Shown here: in pieces, positions 10,646-20,900 of the stretch
Layout of the letters: each line of letters begins with the position of its first letter
Numbering within the stretch: position 1 is the first letter of the stretch
Source: Tritrichomonas musculus
Taxonomy: Eukaryota; Parabasalia; Tritrichomonadida; Tritrichomonadidae
Assembly (NCBI GenBank): GCA_039105265.1
Contig: JAPFFF010000037.1
Span: 1,138,501 to 1,202,500, forward strand
Direction of reading: 5' to 3'
Length of the DNA: 64,000 nucleotides
Position numbers and translations under genes: made by a program
The notes under the pieces: generated by a model
Databases searched by the model: none
What the model was told of the DNA's origin: nothing
What the model saw: only the letters and a program-made list of their open reading frames with translations

Positions 10646-11944
10646 TTAAAAGTTCCTTTTAAGAACTTTTTGGAAGCTGATTAATTCATGTAAAGCATCA
10701 TCAAATTGAGCATTCAATGGAACTTTCTTCATAAAGTGCTTAAATGATTCGTATAAAATTGTTCCATTTTGGACAGTTGTTAAAGCTGGGAAAAAGCGAC
10801 CTAAGCAGAAAAAGTCTTGCCTATCTTCATTAATTTTAGAATAAGAAAGAATTGTAAACTGGGATCCATGTTTTTCACCATGATCACCTTTACCAAGATC
10901 CATTCTAGCGCAGTCTCTTATATCAAAGTCAACAATTGGTCTTTTGAAATTAATTGGTCCAATAGATGACAGACAGCCAAAAATGACCTTGGGTGGTGTT
11001 ATAAGTAAATCACTCATATGTCCGGCGCTATAAAAAGCTCCATGTGGGTTCAAAATATTAATATAATCTCTAAACTTTTTGCAAACTTTTTCAATGGTAT
11101 CGTTATGAGATACATCGGCTTTTATTGTTGGCTGAGCGACGCAATTTCCAAAAGACCAATTAAAAGTAGGCTGCTTCTTAGCAAATCTTCTAACGTCAAA
11201 AACCGTTGTTATTGATAATGGTTCATTATATCTGTAATCAATATTATTATTAACTTTGTTGAGGGCGAGAATCGATAAAGCGATACCAATACTTGAAACT
11301 TCAGAAAGACTTTGTGGTTTTTTCTTGGATGAGTCATAGCATGCTAATTGATCAACTGGAAAAATTTCTTCATAATCTATATACTGAGTTCCTGGTGGGG
11401 CAAGATGGCAGTCATTTGTATCGTATTTACAAGATGTTAATTTATTCATTGGCCAAATATTTTTTCTGTCAAATTTCTTCTCAGCTTCTTCAAATTCATG
11501 TTTAAATGCATCACTACTGTATAATGGAGCATTACTGTTGTTTGGTAAATTTGACATATCATTGAGACATTGACTTAATGCAGAAACCATGAATCCTCCA
11601 TCACTTAATGTATGAGAAGAGTTGATTACAAGGATGTTGTCATTTGCTGCTATTGTAGCCATACCTTCATTAAGTGGAAGCGTGTGATGATCAAATACCC
11701 AGAAATTTGCACTTCGACAATCTTGAATCCAATTCGGAATTTTGTGAATGGGAATTTCTGCGTTTTCTTTTGATACAAAGTGGTCATCAATTACTTTGAG
11801 ACGAAATCCTGAAAATATCTTTTTGAAATTTTCAGCAACTTTCGAAACAAGCTTTGGATCTTCAAATTTGATACCGAGCAATAAGTTTTCTTGATAAGAT
11901 GGGTTTGAGAAATGTAGCTCAACTCCTTTCAGTGCTCTTTGCAT
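10646..11944 (-). CDS. condensation/alcohol-acetyltransferase-like acyltransferase
   Basis: A 432-residue intact host protein facing the surface-protein gene tail to tail. Near residue 110 it has SSHTLSDGG, matching the HxxxDG active-site signature of the CoA-dependent acyltransferase superfamily (chloramphenicol acetyltransferase, NRPS condensation, BAHD and alcohol acetyltransferases), in which the His acts as general base. The segment MDLGKGDHG nearer the C-terminus could correspond to the structural DFGWG-type motif of the same superfamily. The length of about 430 residues fits a single stand-alone domain. There is no signal peptide or membrane segment, so it is probably cytosolic. The acyl donor and acceptor cannot be predicted. 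Confidence 0.65.
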   Translation of the reverse strand: MQRALKGVELHFSNPSYQENLLLGIKFEDPKLVSKVAENFKKIFSGFRLKVIDDHFVSKENAEIPIHKIPNWIQDCRSANFWVFDHHTLPLNEGMATIAANDNILVINSSHTLSDGGFMVSALSQCLNDMSNLPNNSNAPLYSSDAFKHEFEEAEKKFDRKNIWPMNKLTSCKYDTNDCHLAPPGTQYIDYEEIFPVDQLACYDSSKKKPQSLSEVSSIGIALSILALNKVNNNIDYRYNEPLSITTVFDVRRFAKKQPTFNWSFGNCVAQPTIKADVSHNDTIEKVCKKFRDYINILNPHGAFYSAGHMSDLLITPPKVIFGCLSSIGPINFKRPIVDFDIRDCARMDLGKGDHGEKHGSQFTILSYSKINEDRQDFFCLGRFFPALTTVQNGTILYESFKHFMKKVPLNAQFDDALHELISFQKVLKRNF

Positions 11945-13582
11945 TAGAAGATTCTTGAAAAATGATTTATTCGAAACATACTTAACAAAAATTGAAAAGA
12001 TTTTTGGACATCATAATTTCAATTTCTTTTTTTATCGATATTCAATTTTTACGATTTATAATTGTAAACTTTTCAAAAAACGATTATAAAGATTTGCACG
12101 TATAATAGCAATTTTATAAGTATGCACCAAAAATATATAATATATTTCATAAAATATGTTATTACCGACCATTTATAATATTTTGTTGAGGATCTTATAT
12201 TTATTGACATTTTCTTTATATTTACAAATCTTGCTGTATGCTTTGAAAGAAGAACAGAAAACGGTTTTTTAATGCTAAAATAATAAAACCCATACTTATC
12301 AAATAATAAAAATTTTCTATATTAAATAAAAAATATAAATTTTAAGGGAGTTTTACGAACCCTCGTTTGTCCATTTTCAGATATTTTCATTAAAAATTGA
12401 GTATATTTATATAAATAGTAAATAAAATAAATGATAAATAAAAGACATATGTATGATACAATTCAGTAGATTTCGCAATATTTTTATTTTTTGATTTGAC
12501 CTTATGCATTCAATTTGTGACCTGCCGCTTCAAAATTTGAATGCAATTGAAGAATATCTTTTTTTTTTACTGGTCACCAAAAAAAAAGTTCATTTTCGTT
12601 CGTTAATTTTTCGTCGAATATCAAACTTATAAAAATTTGGTCTTAGGAAACCCATCATCAATTCTAATATTCTAATGATGTCGCGCCTCTAACTCAAGGT
12701 AAAATCAAAAATTGGAAATTTATTTTTTTTATATTTTTATTAAAGACCTAAATAAAAAATTAGGGCCTGACAATCTCTAAGCTTATCATCCGAGATAATA
12801 TATCATTATTCTGTTTTCTCCCAATCTTTTCACTGATTGTCGAATTAGACTTTGAAAATTTTATCTCAATAAGTGGCTTTTAAATTTAAATTTTAATAAT
12901 ATATTTTAGAGCAAAATCAAATAAAACTTACTATTCAATTGACCAAGTTTGAAAATATCGATTAATTACAAAATTTTAATATACAATTTCGTTTTTATTA
13001 GAATTTAAAGATTAAATAGCAAGAATTTTTGTAAAACTCCATTGATTGGTACCGTTAAATTAACAATTTAAGTTTTTCCTTTTTCTTTTTACTTGAAAAA
13101 GTAAAAAAATTTCTAAATATTTGCATTTGCCATAAAAAAACAATGATTCCAGAAGTACTTCTGTTAATTTATTTTACACGGAATACAAGTAATTATAGTG
13201 AATTTTTAAATATATTTGATGAATGAATTTGCATATTATAAAAATATTATATCAATATAAATGATGATTTTTAAAATTGCTGATATTTTATTGATGCATA
13301 AGTTCTCATTATTTGATTTTTATATTTTGTTTTAATAAATGTTAGCTAATTAACAAAAGATATAATTTCATGTAAAAATCATAGAAAAGGAATAATAGTC
13401 TTTATCATTAGCTATTTATTTTCCTTATTGTTTTGTTGATATATATCAAGTTTGTTTTTTAATTGAAAAGGAATGAGTAAAGTTTTTTTGGGATTTTATT
13501 TTCCATAAAACCACCTTAAAATAATATATAGTTATGCAAAATATGATGAAATTTTACAAAATGATATTTTTTTTTTGAACAT
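11945..13582. other. intergenic region next to the Polinton insertion
   Basis: About 1.6 kb of AT-rich sequence with no credible gene. A TTAAGGGAG string at 12342-12350 resembles the end of the MITE at 4405, and a short reverse copy of GGAGTTTTAC lies near 13035, but this is too little to call an element. The region ends in the interrupted MITE that hosts the Polinton. Confidence 0.5.
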
Positions 13583-13594
13583 TTAAGGTACAAA
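13583..13594. mobile_element. left fragment of TTAA-type MITE interrupted by the outer Polinton
   Basis: TTAA (13583-13586) followed by GGTACAAA, after which the Polinton begins. The same end, in reverse, closes the other half of the MITE at 59471-59490. It is the start of a roughly 241-bp MITE whose other 233 bases lie at 59254-59486. Confidence 0.7.
13589..13594. repeat. target site duplication of outer Polinton, left copy (TACAAA)
   Basis: TACAAA directly precedes the first base of the outer element. The matching copy is at 59248-59253. A 6-bp duplication is the normal size for Polintons/Mavericks. The right copy shares its first T with the terminal AGTAGT repeat. Confidence 0.85.
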
Positions 13595-14335
13595 AGTAGT
13601 AGAAGTGAGATAAGACTGGGTACAAAATAGAGAAAGCCACTTTTTTATCATAACTCCACGCCAGAACAAAATTATTTTTAAAAAATTCATAAAATCACAG
13701 ATGTCTTAATAAATGATGTCAAAAGTGCTAACCTCTATTTCTTCACATGTTTCATCACTTCTTTAGATATTAACCTTAATTTATTTTTAATTTATTTTTT
13801 TAGTAAATTATAAATAACTATGAGTGACTATTATACACACTTTAACGATTTTGGAGTAATGAAATCATACCCGAAGCCAGAAATTATGCCAAAAGATGTA
13901 AAACGTTTATTTAAACATTGTGAACACACTTATTATATTCGTCCAGTATTTTTTAGTGAATCAACAAAATTATTTTATTTATTCCATGAAAATGAAAACT
14001 ACGTTGATATAGTTTATAGTCGTAAACGATCACCTAATGCAGCACCAACGTTTTATTTCATTGATGATTTTAATTATGAAAATAAATTTTATGGTCATGA
14101 TAATATAACTGTTAGTAAACAATTTTTAAATAGAGTTAAGAATATGAATAAAATTGAATTAGTGAAAATATCAAGAAATCAAAAATGAAACATAACTCAA
14201 CGCCAGTTTAAAAATTCATGAAAACATAAATTATTAATAAATTATTTCATAATTGAATGTCATTAATTCTTCACGTATTTTATCAACCGACAAAAATGAC
14301 TTTTGTTAATTTTTCATAAATTTATAACGTAAATG
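13595..14335. repeat. outer Polinton left terminal inverted repeat (741 bp)
   Basis: Matches the reverse complement of 58508-59248 over its full length, with about one visible mismatch (near 14202). It begins with a short AGT tandem, as is usual for protein-primed Polinton ends. It contains the whole 122-codon gene at 13820-14188. Similarity stops abruptly after ACGTAAATG. Confidence 0.9.
13820..14188 (+). CDS. TIR-encoded 122-residue protein, left copy
   Basis: The gene lies wholly inside the terminal inverted repeat, so the element carries two copies that encode identical proteins. I do not recognise the family. The protein is basic and rich in Tyr, Phe and Lys, with no signal peptide, membrane segment or zinc-binding pattern. 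It is transcribed inward, towards the element body. A T-rich leader ends about 20 bases before the ATG, like other genes of the element. The intact frame in both copies argues that it is real rather than chance. Its place at the termini would suit a role in end recognition or replication start, but this is only inference. Confidence 0.6.
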   Translation: MSDYYTHFNDFGVMKSYPKPEIMPKDVKRLFKHCEHTYYIRPVFFSESTKLFYLFHENENYVDIVYSRKRSPNAAPTFYFIDDFNYENKFYGHDNITVSKQFLNRVKNMNKIELVKISRNQK

Positions 14336-14360
14336 TGAAAAAATTAATTGATTTAGTTTT

Positions 14361-14828
14361 AACCGTGGACCTAAAGGTCCTTGGCTCTATGAGCCTCCGC
14401 AGATTCCAAATAACGAATAAATTAATAACCGTGGACCTAAAGGTCCTTGGCTCTATGAGCCTCCGCAGATTCCAAATAATGAATAAATTAATAACCGTGG
14501 ACCTAAAGGTCCTTGGCTCTATGAGCCTCCGCAGATTCCACATATTTTAAAAAATAACGTATATTTTCATGAAAAAATACTCTGCTAACCGCTGCGGATC
14601 ATTCAAATATCATCTAACCGTGGACCTAAAGGTCCTTGGCTCTATGAGCCTCCGCAGATTCCACATTTTTATAAAAATTTTATAATTCAATACCTTCAGA
14701 AAATTAAAGTCAAGAAATTTTTTTAAATAAACGTTCTCCAAATTTTTTTTAAATAAACGTTCTCCAAAATTTTTTTAAATAACCGTGGACCTAAAGGTCC
14801 TTGGCTCTATGAGCCTCCGCAGATTCCA
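14361..14828 (+). repeat. five copies of a 48-bp double-hairpin repeat
   Basis: Five identical 48-bp units lie at 14361-14408, 14427-14474, 14493-14540, 14616-14663 and 14781-14828, separated by unlike AT-rich spacers. Each begins AACCG and ends CCGCAGATTCCA and contains two adjacent perfect hairpins: GGACCT-AA-AGGTCC and GGCTC-TAT-GAGCC. They are far richer in G+C than their surroundings. A related short string with a CCGctgCGG hairpin is at about 14586. Their place just inside the TIR, before the first gene, suggests a replication, packaging or transcription signal, or an insertion hotspot for small mobile palindromes. The frames crossing them on both strands are by-products of the repeat. 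Confidence 0.85.
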
Positions 14829-14887
14829 AATATTTTTTAAATAAACGTTCTCCAAAAATAAATAATTTTTTACAAATAAACGTTCTC
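14725..14887 (+). repeat. four copies of AAATAAACGTTCTC
   Basis: Copies begin at about 14725, 14751, 14839 and 14874, interleaved with the last 48-bp double-hairpin unit, in the leader of the polymerase gene. The same string occurs in the host MITE at 59441-59454. It could be a binding site, or a sequence picked up from host DNA. Confidence 0.6.
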
Positions 14888-14938
14888 AAAAATAAACCTA
14901 ATTATTTTTTAATTTTTTAAATTTTTATTTTGTACCAA

Positions 14939-16569
14939 ATGGAATTAGAAATTACACCAATTAATAAATTAGTAGAACTTGAAAATTTACTTCATAATGA
15001 TAATAATACAGTTACTGATTGGTTAAATGCTTTTGATAATGACGTCGAAAAAACACGTAATGCTTTAATAGATGATATCGCTGAAGAATTATTTATAAAA
15101 TATGATTATAACGGTGATAATGATTTTAATTCGATGTTTTGGTTCACTAAAGGTTTAAAACTTCAAAAACCACAACCTCCACGTAAATATATTGATTCAG
15201 ATGAATACTTTTATAAAAATTTACATAAATATAAAATCAGTGATCCCATCGATGAATATAATAAACGAAAAACTCATGATAAATTTAATTCTCAAATTAA
15301 CAAGGAAAAATCAATTATTACACATAAATTAAAATATAAGAATATGCTTAATGAACTTTTAAATAATAAACCATTATTAAAGCCATTGCCACCAACAGAA
15401 ATGAAACAATTAAAGCCATACGCTCAGAAATTATTTGAAGCTCAAAATGAAGAACTCATTAACTTTTTCAAAAACTTTGGTCATGAATTCCAAAGTAAAG
15501 ATTATGATTATTTAATTGTTAATATTCCTCATGATTACGACCAAGCTTTAAATTTACTTATTCAACACCGTAAATCATTAAAAGATCACGATGTTGTTAT
15601 CAAAAATAAAAACAAAGATCCTATAGTTGTTTATTATTTAAATTCATTTTCTAACATTGATGATATATTTAATTATCTTGAAAACGTTGTATTTAAATCA
15701 GAACGGAAACCTTTCAAGTTAACTTTTGAATTATCCGGAATTTTTGAATCACCTATTAAACAACATGATGAAATTATCCGTTATGATTATGAAAAACGTG
15801 TAATAAATGCAACCAATTATAAATATTCATCAAATATTCCAATTACTGTTCAAATGAATGCTGACTTAGATAAAATTAAATTTTACATTGAATCTGTTTT
15901 ACATAATTATGAAGTTTCCGAATCATCAGTTAAACTTACCTTTGTTTCATCAATTGCATTTACTGTTCATCGTTTAGTTAAAGTTACTGGTAAACTTCAA
16001 TTACCTGAAGAATTAATTAAATCTAGATTAATAATTACTGATAACGAAGATGATAAATTATGTTGGTATCGATTTTTAGCTATTTGTTTATATCCTGACT
16101 TAATTAAACGTAAATTAAATCATAGAACATGTTCAGCTCGTCGTATCCTTTGTGAAGAGCATGGATTCCCATATAAAACTAATATCACTAATGAAGCACT
16201 TAAATTTATTAATCGTTATGATGGTACAACAATGAATGAAATGAAAGATTCAGCAAAAATGCATAAAATAAACGTTAACATTTATGAATATTTTGATACC
16301 GGTTTATATGACATTAGTGAACAATGGTTTTTCGATAAATCATATAAAACATTTAGTGCACTTCTTTATTCAAAAGGTCAAATACTTCATATAATGTACA
16401 TCAAAGATGCTGAAAAATTAACTGGCTTATTAGTTTGTCCAAAATGTAAATCATATATTGTAAGAGGTATTAACAACCATAAACGATTTGAAAAACACGT
16501 TAATAAATGTGATGGTAAATTTAAGAAAAACTTTGTTGCTGAGAAACAATCTTTACCATATTGTCCTCA
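14939..16569 (+). CDS. outer Polinton DNA polymerase B gene, upstream part
   Basis: The upstream part of the protein-primed polymerase gene, cut at 16569 by the inner Polinton. The first true ATG is at 14939; the in-frame TTG nine bases earlier is an unlikely start. The protein part of about 540 residues is lysine-rich and charged. Around residues 370-480 a compact domain has Cys-Trp-Tyr-Arg near its start and an ILHIMYI strand near its end, the layout of a papain-like or OTU-like fold, which is an inference. Just after it comes a zinc-binding-like CPKC-x(~11)-H-x(~6)-H-x3-C pattern. No polymerase motif lies in this part; the exonuclease and polymerase motifs are in the part beginning at 38554. 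The frame seems to run a few codons into inner-element sequence, which is not part of the gene. Confidence 0.75.
16564..16569. repeat. target site duplication of inner Polinton, left copy (TCCTCA)
   Basis: TCCTCA directly precedes AGTAGTTATAC, the first bases of the inner element, and is repeated at 38547-38552. The right copy shares its first T with the element's terminal AGTAGT complement, exactly as for the outer element. Confidence 0.85.
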
Positions 16570-17181
16570 AGTAGTTATACATAGTGAAGGGGGGATAGAT
16601 AACTAGTATAAGCAAATGGGGCTCTCTGGCTTTGAAAGCTTCCTGAAGAGACGATAATTTGAGGTACTTTGGAGATGTTTTATATTATAGCTCCCTCGCT
16701 TTGAAAAGCTCCCTCGCTATAATAAACCATATCTCCAAACAGCCCCCAAGCAACCCCCACCCAGCCACCCTACACGGAGAGCCCCATTTGCTTATACTAG
16801 TTATCTATCCCCCCTTCACTATGTATAACTACTTAATACCAACCCATCTCATGCAATCATCTCATGCAATCATCTCATGCAATCATCTCAAGCAATCATC
16901 TCATGCAATCATCTCAAGCAACCCATCTCAAGCAACCCATCTCATACATCCACTCATGCAATCATCTCATGCAATCATCTCATACATCCATTCATGCAAC
17001 CCATCTCAAGCAACCCATCTCAAGTAATCATCTCCCATATCTTGTATCGCAAATCATCTCATGCAACCATCACACACATCCACTCATGCAATCATCTCCC
17101 ATATCTCATCACATACATCTACTCATGCAACCACTTCATGTACACCCGATACCTACTCAAAAATAAATCTTTAATTGAATC
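16570..17181. repeat. inner Polinton left terminal inverted repeat with foldback and minisatellite
   Basis: Matches the reverse complement of 37938-38547, with some base changes near the tip and different minisatellite composition. Its first 56 bases (16570-16625) recur as a perfect inverted copy at 16778-16833, so each TIR can fold on itself. The loop carries two copies of AGCTCCCTCGCT. After it, about 16850-17150 is a minisatellite of 13-14-bp units related to CATCTCATGCAAT and CATCTCAAGCAACC. I do not regard the frames across it as genes. Confidence 0.85.
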
Positions 17182-17186
17182 CAAGC

Positions 17187-17933
17187 TTAATGATTCGTTG
17201 GTGTGTCAATATTAGTTGTCCCTGCAGGTTTAATTTTAATGTTGACAAATAATGGAGACTTTAATATGACAGGTTGGTACATGAAATCTACTAGCCTCAT
17301 TTCGATGTGTTTTAGTGAATCGGTAAATGTTTTAATTTTGATTGGTTTAGATGAATCGTAATCAATTATAATAGGTGCCTGTGGTTCTATAACAGTATCA
17401 ACTGTTGCAATCACGGATGGTGTATATTCATGTTCTCCTATAATACTATGTACAGCTTGACCTTGTAGTGATACGAGATATAATCTATTGGCATAATCCA
17501 ATATTGGCAAATCAGGTACAACTGTCTCATTGTTGGCAGGTATAACAACTTCATTCTTTACACTATATAATCCTGTTATCAGTTTAGCTCTATGAGAACC
17601 TCTAATGAACGATACTTTATGCTGACTCGATAAACTCATTGTCCTACCATCAATATTTTTGAACACAATTATGTTTTGACAACTATTCAAGTATTTAACC
17701 AATCCAAGCATTGAGTAATAAAATGTGTCTTTAAATTCTATCATCAGCGAACGTTCATTATTTCCGTCCTCATATGAAAACATCAAATAGTCATCCTTAG
17801 TTACTATCAATATATTCCCCTTTGTATTGATTGAGGAAACATAATACTTCACATAATCACATTTCCAAGGTATGTCTACATTTAGTTTCACCAGACTATA
17901 ATCTGTTGCATTACTATTAACTGAACACAACAT
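17187..17933 (-). CDS. inner Polinton structural-type protein, 248 residues
   Basis: The open frame extends upstream to 18236, but I choose the ATG at 17931-17933 because the longer form would overlap the coding start of the divergent fiber gene. The two ATGs are then separated by only 16 bases. The protein is beta-rich by pattern and has no membrane segment. Its C-terminus (IEMRLVDFMYQPVILKSPLF then VNIKIKPAG) has the strand-turn-strand look seen at the C-termini of the proteins at 36974-37933 and 50229-50588, suggesting a shared jelly-roll-like fold and a virion role. The family is not recognised. Confidence 0.6.
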   Translation of the reverse strand: MLCSVNSNATDYSLVKLNVDIPWKCDYVKYYVSSINTKGNILIVTKDDYLMFSYEDGNNERSLMIEFKDTFYYSMLGLVKYLNSCQNIIVFKNIDGRTMSLSSQHKVSFIRGSHRAKLITGLYSVKNEVVIPANNETVVPDLPILDYANRLYLVSLQGQAVHSIIGEHEYTPSVIATVDTVIEPQAPIIIDYDSSKPIKIKTFTDSLKHIEMRLVDFMYQPVILKSPLFVNIKIKPAGTTNIDTPTNH

Positions 17934-17949
17934 TTTACTATCTGTTAAA

Positions 17950-20900
17950 ATGTCTATTGTACCATATGCTTTTCGTTGTAATGAAGCAACCAAGTTAAAG
18001 GATAAAGGTTTGTCGATAGAAGTAGCTGAAGATGATGAAGGTAACGAACAATTCAGTTTCACACGAGAGGATGGTGAACCAGTCGCATTCAATAATATAT
18101 ATAGCAAAGCTGAAGTTGACCAAATGGCATTAGGAAAGGACTTTAAAATTGATTCATTTAAAGATTTAACTATTACTGGTGGGCAAAGCTTACCTGTCTT
18201 CGCTGATGGTGCTACAAATACACAATATTGTACCACTTATAATAAACTGATGGAATTATTGAGAACCAATTTTAATAATCTAACCAAATATATACATGAC
18301 CTAAATATAGATGGGGTCGATTTGAGTGATTTGGCGAACACAGATATATCATTGAGTCAAATGAATTATATCGATAACAACAACATAATTCAACCACACA
18401 ATCCGTCAAGTATAAATGATGTCATCAAAACATACAACTCATCCAATACTTCGATTCAATCATTATTATCTAACATGAATGGGTTTGTGAAGAAATCCGG
18501 ATTTGAGAATACAGATATATATCCTAATGGTCAACTGAATCTATTTGGCTCCTCATTATCAAATAATCTCAATGCAACAAATAATATCAAAACATATGCC
18601 AATCTATTCACCAGTCTCAATACCAATAATGCAAACCTATTACAAATATTGAATGGTCTTCAAAATGATATATCAACTGCTTCCAATAGTGATATAACAA
18701 ATCTCTTGAATACACTTGAGAATATGGAGTACCTCGTTGTCCTAAAAATAAATGATAGATATGAGATACGCAAAGTGAAGTGTCAAAAAGCTCCATCAGG
18801 TGATGACCTCCCAGTCGAGCCAACCAAATATGATGTCATCGTGAACCCAGATGATAATAAGGAGTATGATATCGAAGATGTGGATACACTGATTGAAAAC
18901 AAGTCACCTATTAGTCACGATAACATGGATAAAGTTATCAATGTAGTGGTCAAGACATCAAGTTTTATGCTACTTCTATTGAAAAGTACATTCTCTATAA
19001 CTGGTAAGCTATTATCATACACACTCTCAGGGGTATCATCTATGAGTAAGGTAACATACAATACAGCCACATCATTGATGGAATCATTATATTTTAATTC
19101 AGGATACATCTGGCATTATACAGTAGATACATCTGGTAAACTGGTTCGCTACCTAATCACATTTAAGGATAGGGTTGTTGATGCACTACCAACAATTGAT
19201 TCATCTACAGTACATAAAGTATTTGATAACTTTGGTAGTTTCATTAAATGGCTCCAAGAACCTGATAATTTTCTAATATGTGCAGGCACGTTTCAATTGA
19301 CATTATTACTGATTATATATGGAATCAAAATAATATTCAATGAGGAGAAGACCTATAAGAAGCTTAGTCCCATGGAGCATAAATTGAAATTTGAAGAGAT
19401 GAAGAGAGAGCATGCAGCTATAGCAGCTCGCCTCAAGAAGAAAGCTAAACCAACACCCCTTAGTGATGAGATTGATATACTAACGGATGATAACCCATTA
19501 TTGGATGTAGCATCAGTATTTGTTGATACGATTGATTTGGTGAATAATTTATGTGAGGCTCATAATTATGTCATGGATAGATTGGATGAGATACCCGCAG
19601 GCGATTCAAATTTTGCCAGTGAGGCAGGTATCGATGAATTCATAATTACAAACAAGGATGTATCTTCATTAACAAATACCATTAATAATATCGAATGTAA
19701 CCTATTAGTTATTAATGTTCCTGATGAACAAAAACAAGCCTTCCTCAGCTACAATAGACCAATTTTCAAAATTGTGTTACGAAAGAATGTTATATATGAT
19801 AGCAAAGGCAGATATATTAAAGAGTTCTATATTGTATCCAAAAATAATAAGATACTGTGTCCAGTAATCAAATTTGATTCGTATCAAAATTTCTGTATTA
19901 TCAATGATAGTTCTTTAATCGCAACAAGATCCATTGGACCTGCTGACCAAAATGACCTCGATGGTAAGTTTTATATAGCATTTGATAAAAAGCTACCATT
20001 TCATCCATATAAGCTATTCCTCAATGGAGAGTTATCAATTATGAATGAATACACACCAACTCTATTGAAAACGGATAAGCCTATTAAATGTAAAACCATA
20101 ATTGCTGATAATGCGTTGAAGCTTCATAAAAGTGATGTCCACTACTTCTATAAGCCATCCATTATTCAGGATTACATTATACAGGATGAGGATTACTACA
20201 AAATTATATTTGAGGTGCCTGATGATTATACTATACCAGACCAACTCGAATTCAAGTTTACAGAACATTGTTTTGGTAACCATTGGTCATTGAAATGGTG
20301 TGCTGATGAGACCCATTCCAATAAAGGCTATTGGACAGGTAATAATATCCAAGGTAGACTCAATTCTAAAGTTATCACCAAATGGAATCTTCGACCCAGT
20401 AAGAAAACTAACGATTGCTACGGTTGCTGGATAACTATTAAGCAAACAGATTTGCACGAGTCGATAATTACAAATGAAGGGAATGGTTTGATGCATTCGC
20501 TATTGAAAAACTATAAACATGTATTCAAAATTCAAATGAATGATGGTACTATTAGAGATGGTAGTGAATGGAATATGACATATGCTTACGAGAACCATTT
20601 AACAGATGGTCTATCGAACTCGTTACATCCAGGGTATTATGGTACCATCATTTTATATTTATCAATGGATAACACCGAGGGAATTCGAACCGACCTGATT
20701 GATAAGATATATTTGGATATATATTTGGGGGATTCGATTACTGGCACTAGGTTATCATTCAAACCAGATGGGTTCCATGCTCAAAAGAATGGCAAGGTAT
20801 ATGTTGATGTCATCCCAATCCTAGATACGATTGAGAAGATTAGCTATGAATATTCTACTACTAAAATTAATACAGATACCAAAAATATTGAACTATATTT

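Noticed and set aside
10487-10684. 65-codon frame between the two convergent host genes
   Set aside because: It is AT-rich low-complexity peptide, overlaps the end of the acyltransferase gene and has no leader element.
12342-13045. Possible second large TTAA MITE starting TTAAGGGAG
   Set aside because: Only about 10 bases (GGAGTTTTAC) recur in inverted form and the right end lacks TTAA.
14322-14550. Repetitive frames of 71-73 codons on both strands over the 48-bp array
   Set aside because: They arise because the repeat units and spacers happen to be 66 bp apart. The same array is better explained as hairpin repeats.
16850-17150. CRISPR-like array
   Set aside because: The units are 13-14 bp, without regular unique spacers, in a eukaryotic mobile element. 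It is a minisatellite.
16659-17215. Overlapping plus-strand frames of 100-122 codons rich in Ser, His and Ile (left inner TIR)
   Set aside because: They are translations of the 13-14-bp minisatellite in several frames and differ in length between the two TIRs. The longest starts with TTG rather than ATG.
17934-18236. Longer N-terminus for the minus-strand protein ending at 17187
   Set aside because: It would overlap the start of the intact fiber gene by about 290 bases, and its composition changes at the ATG at 17933.
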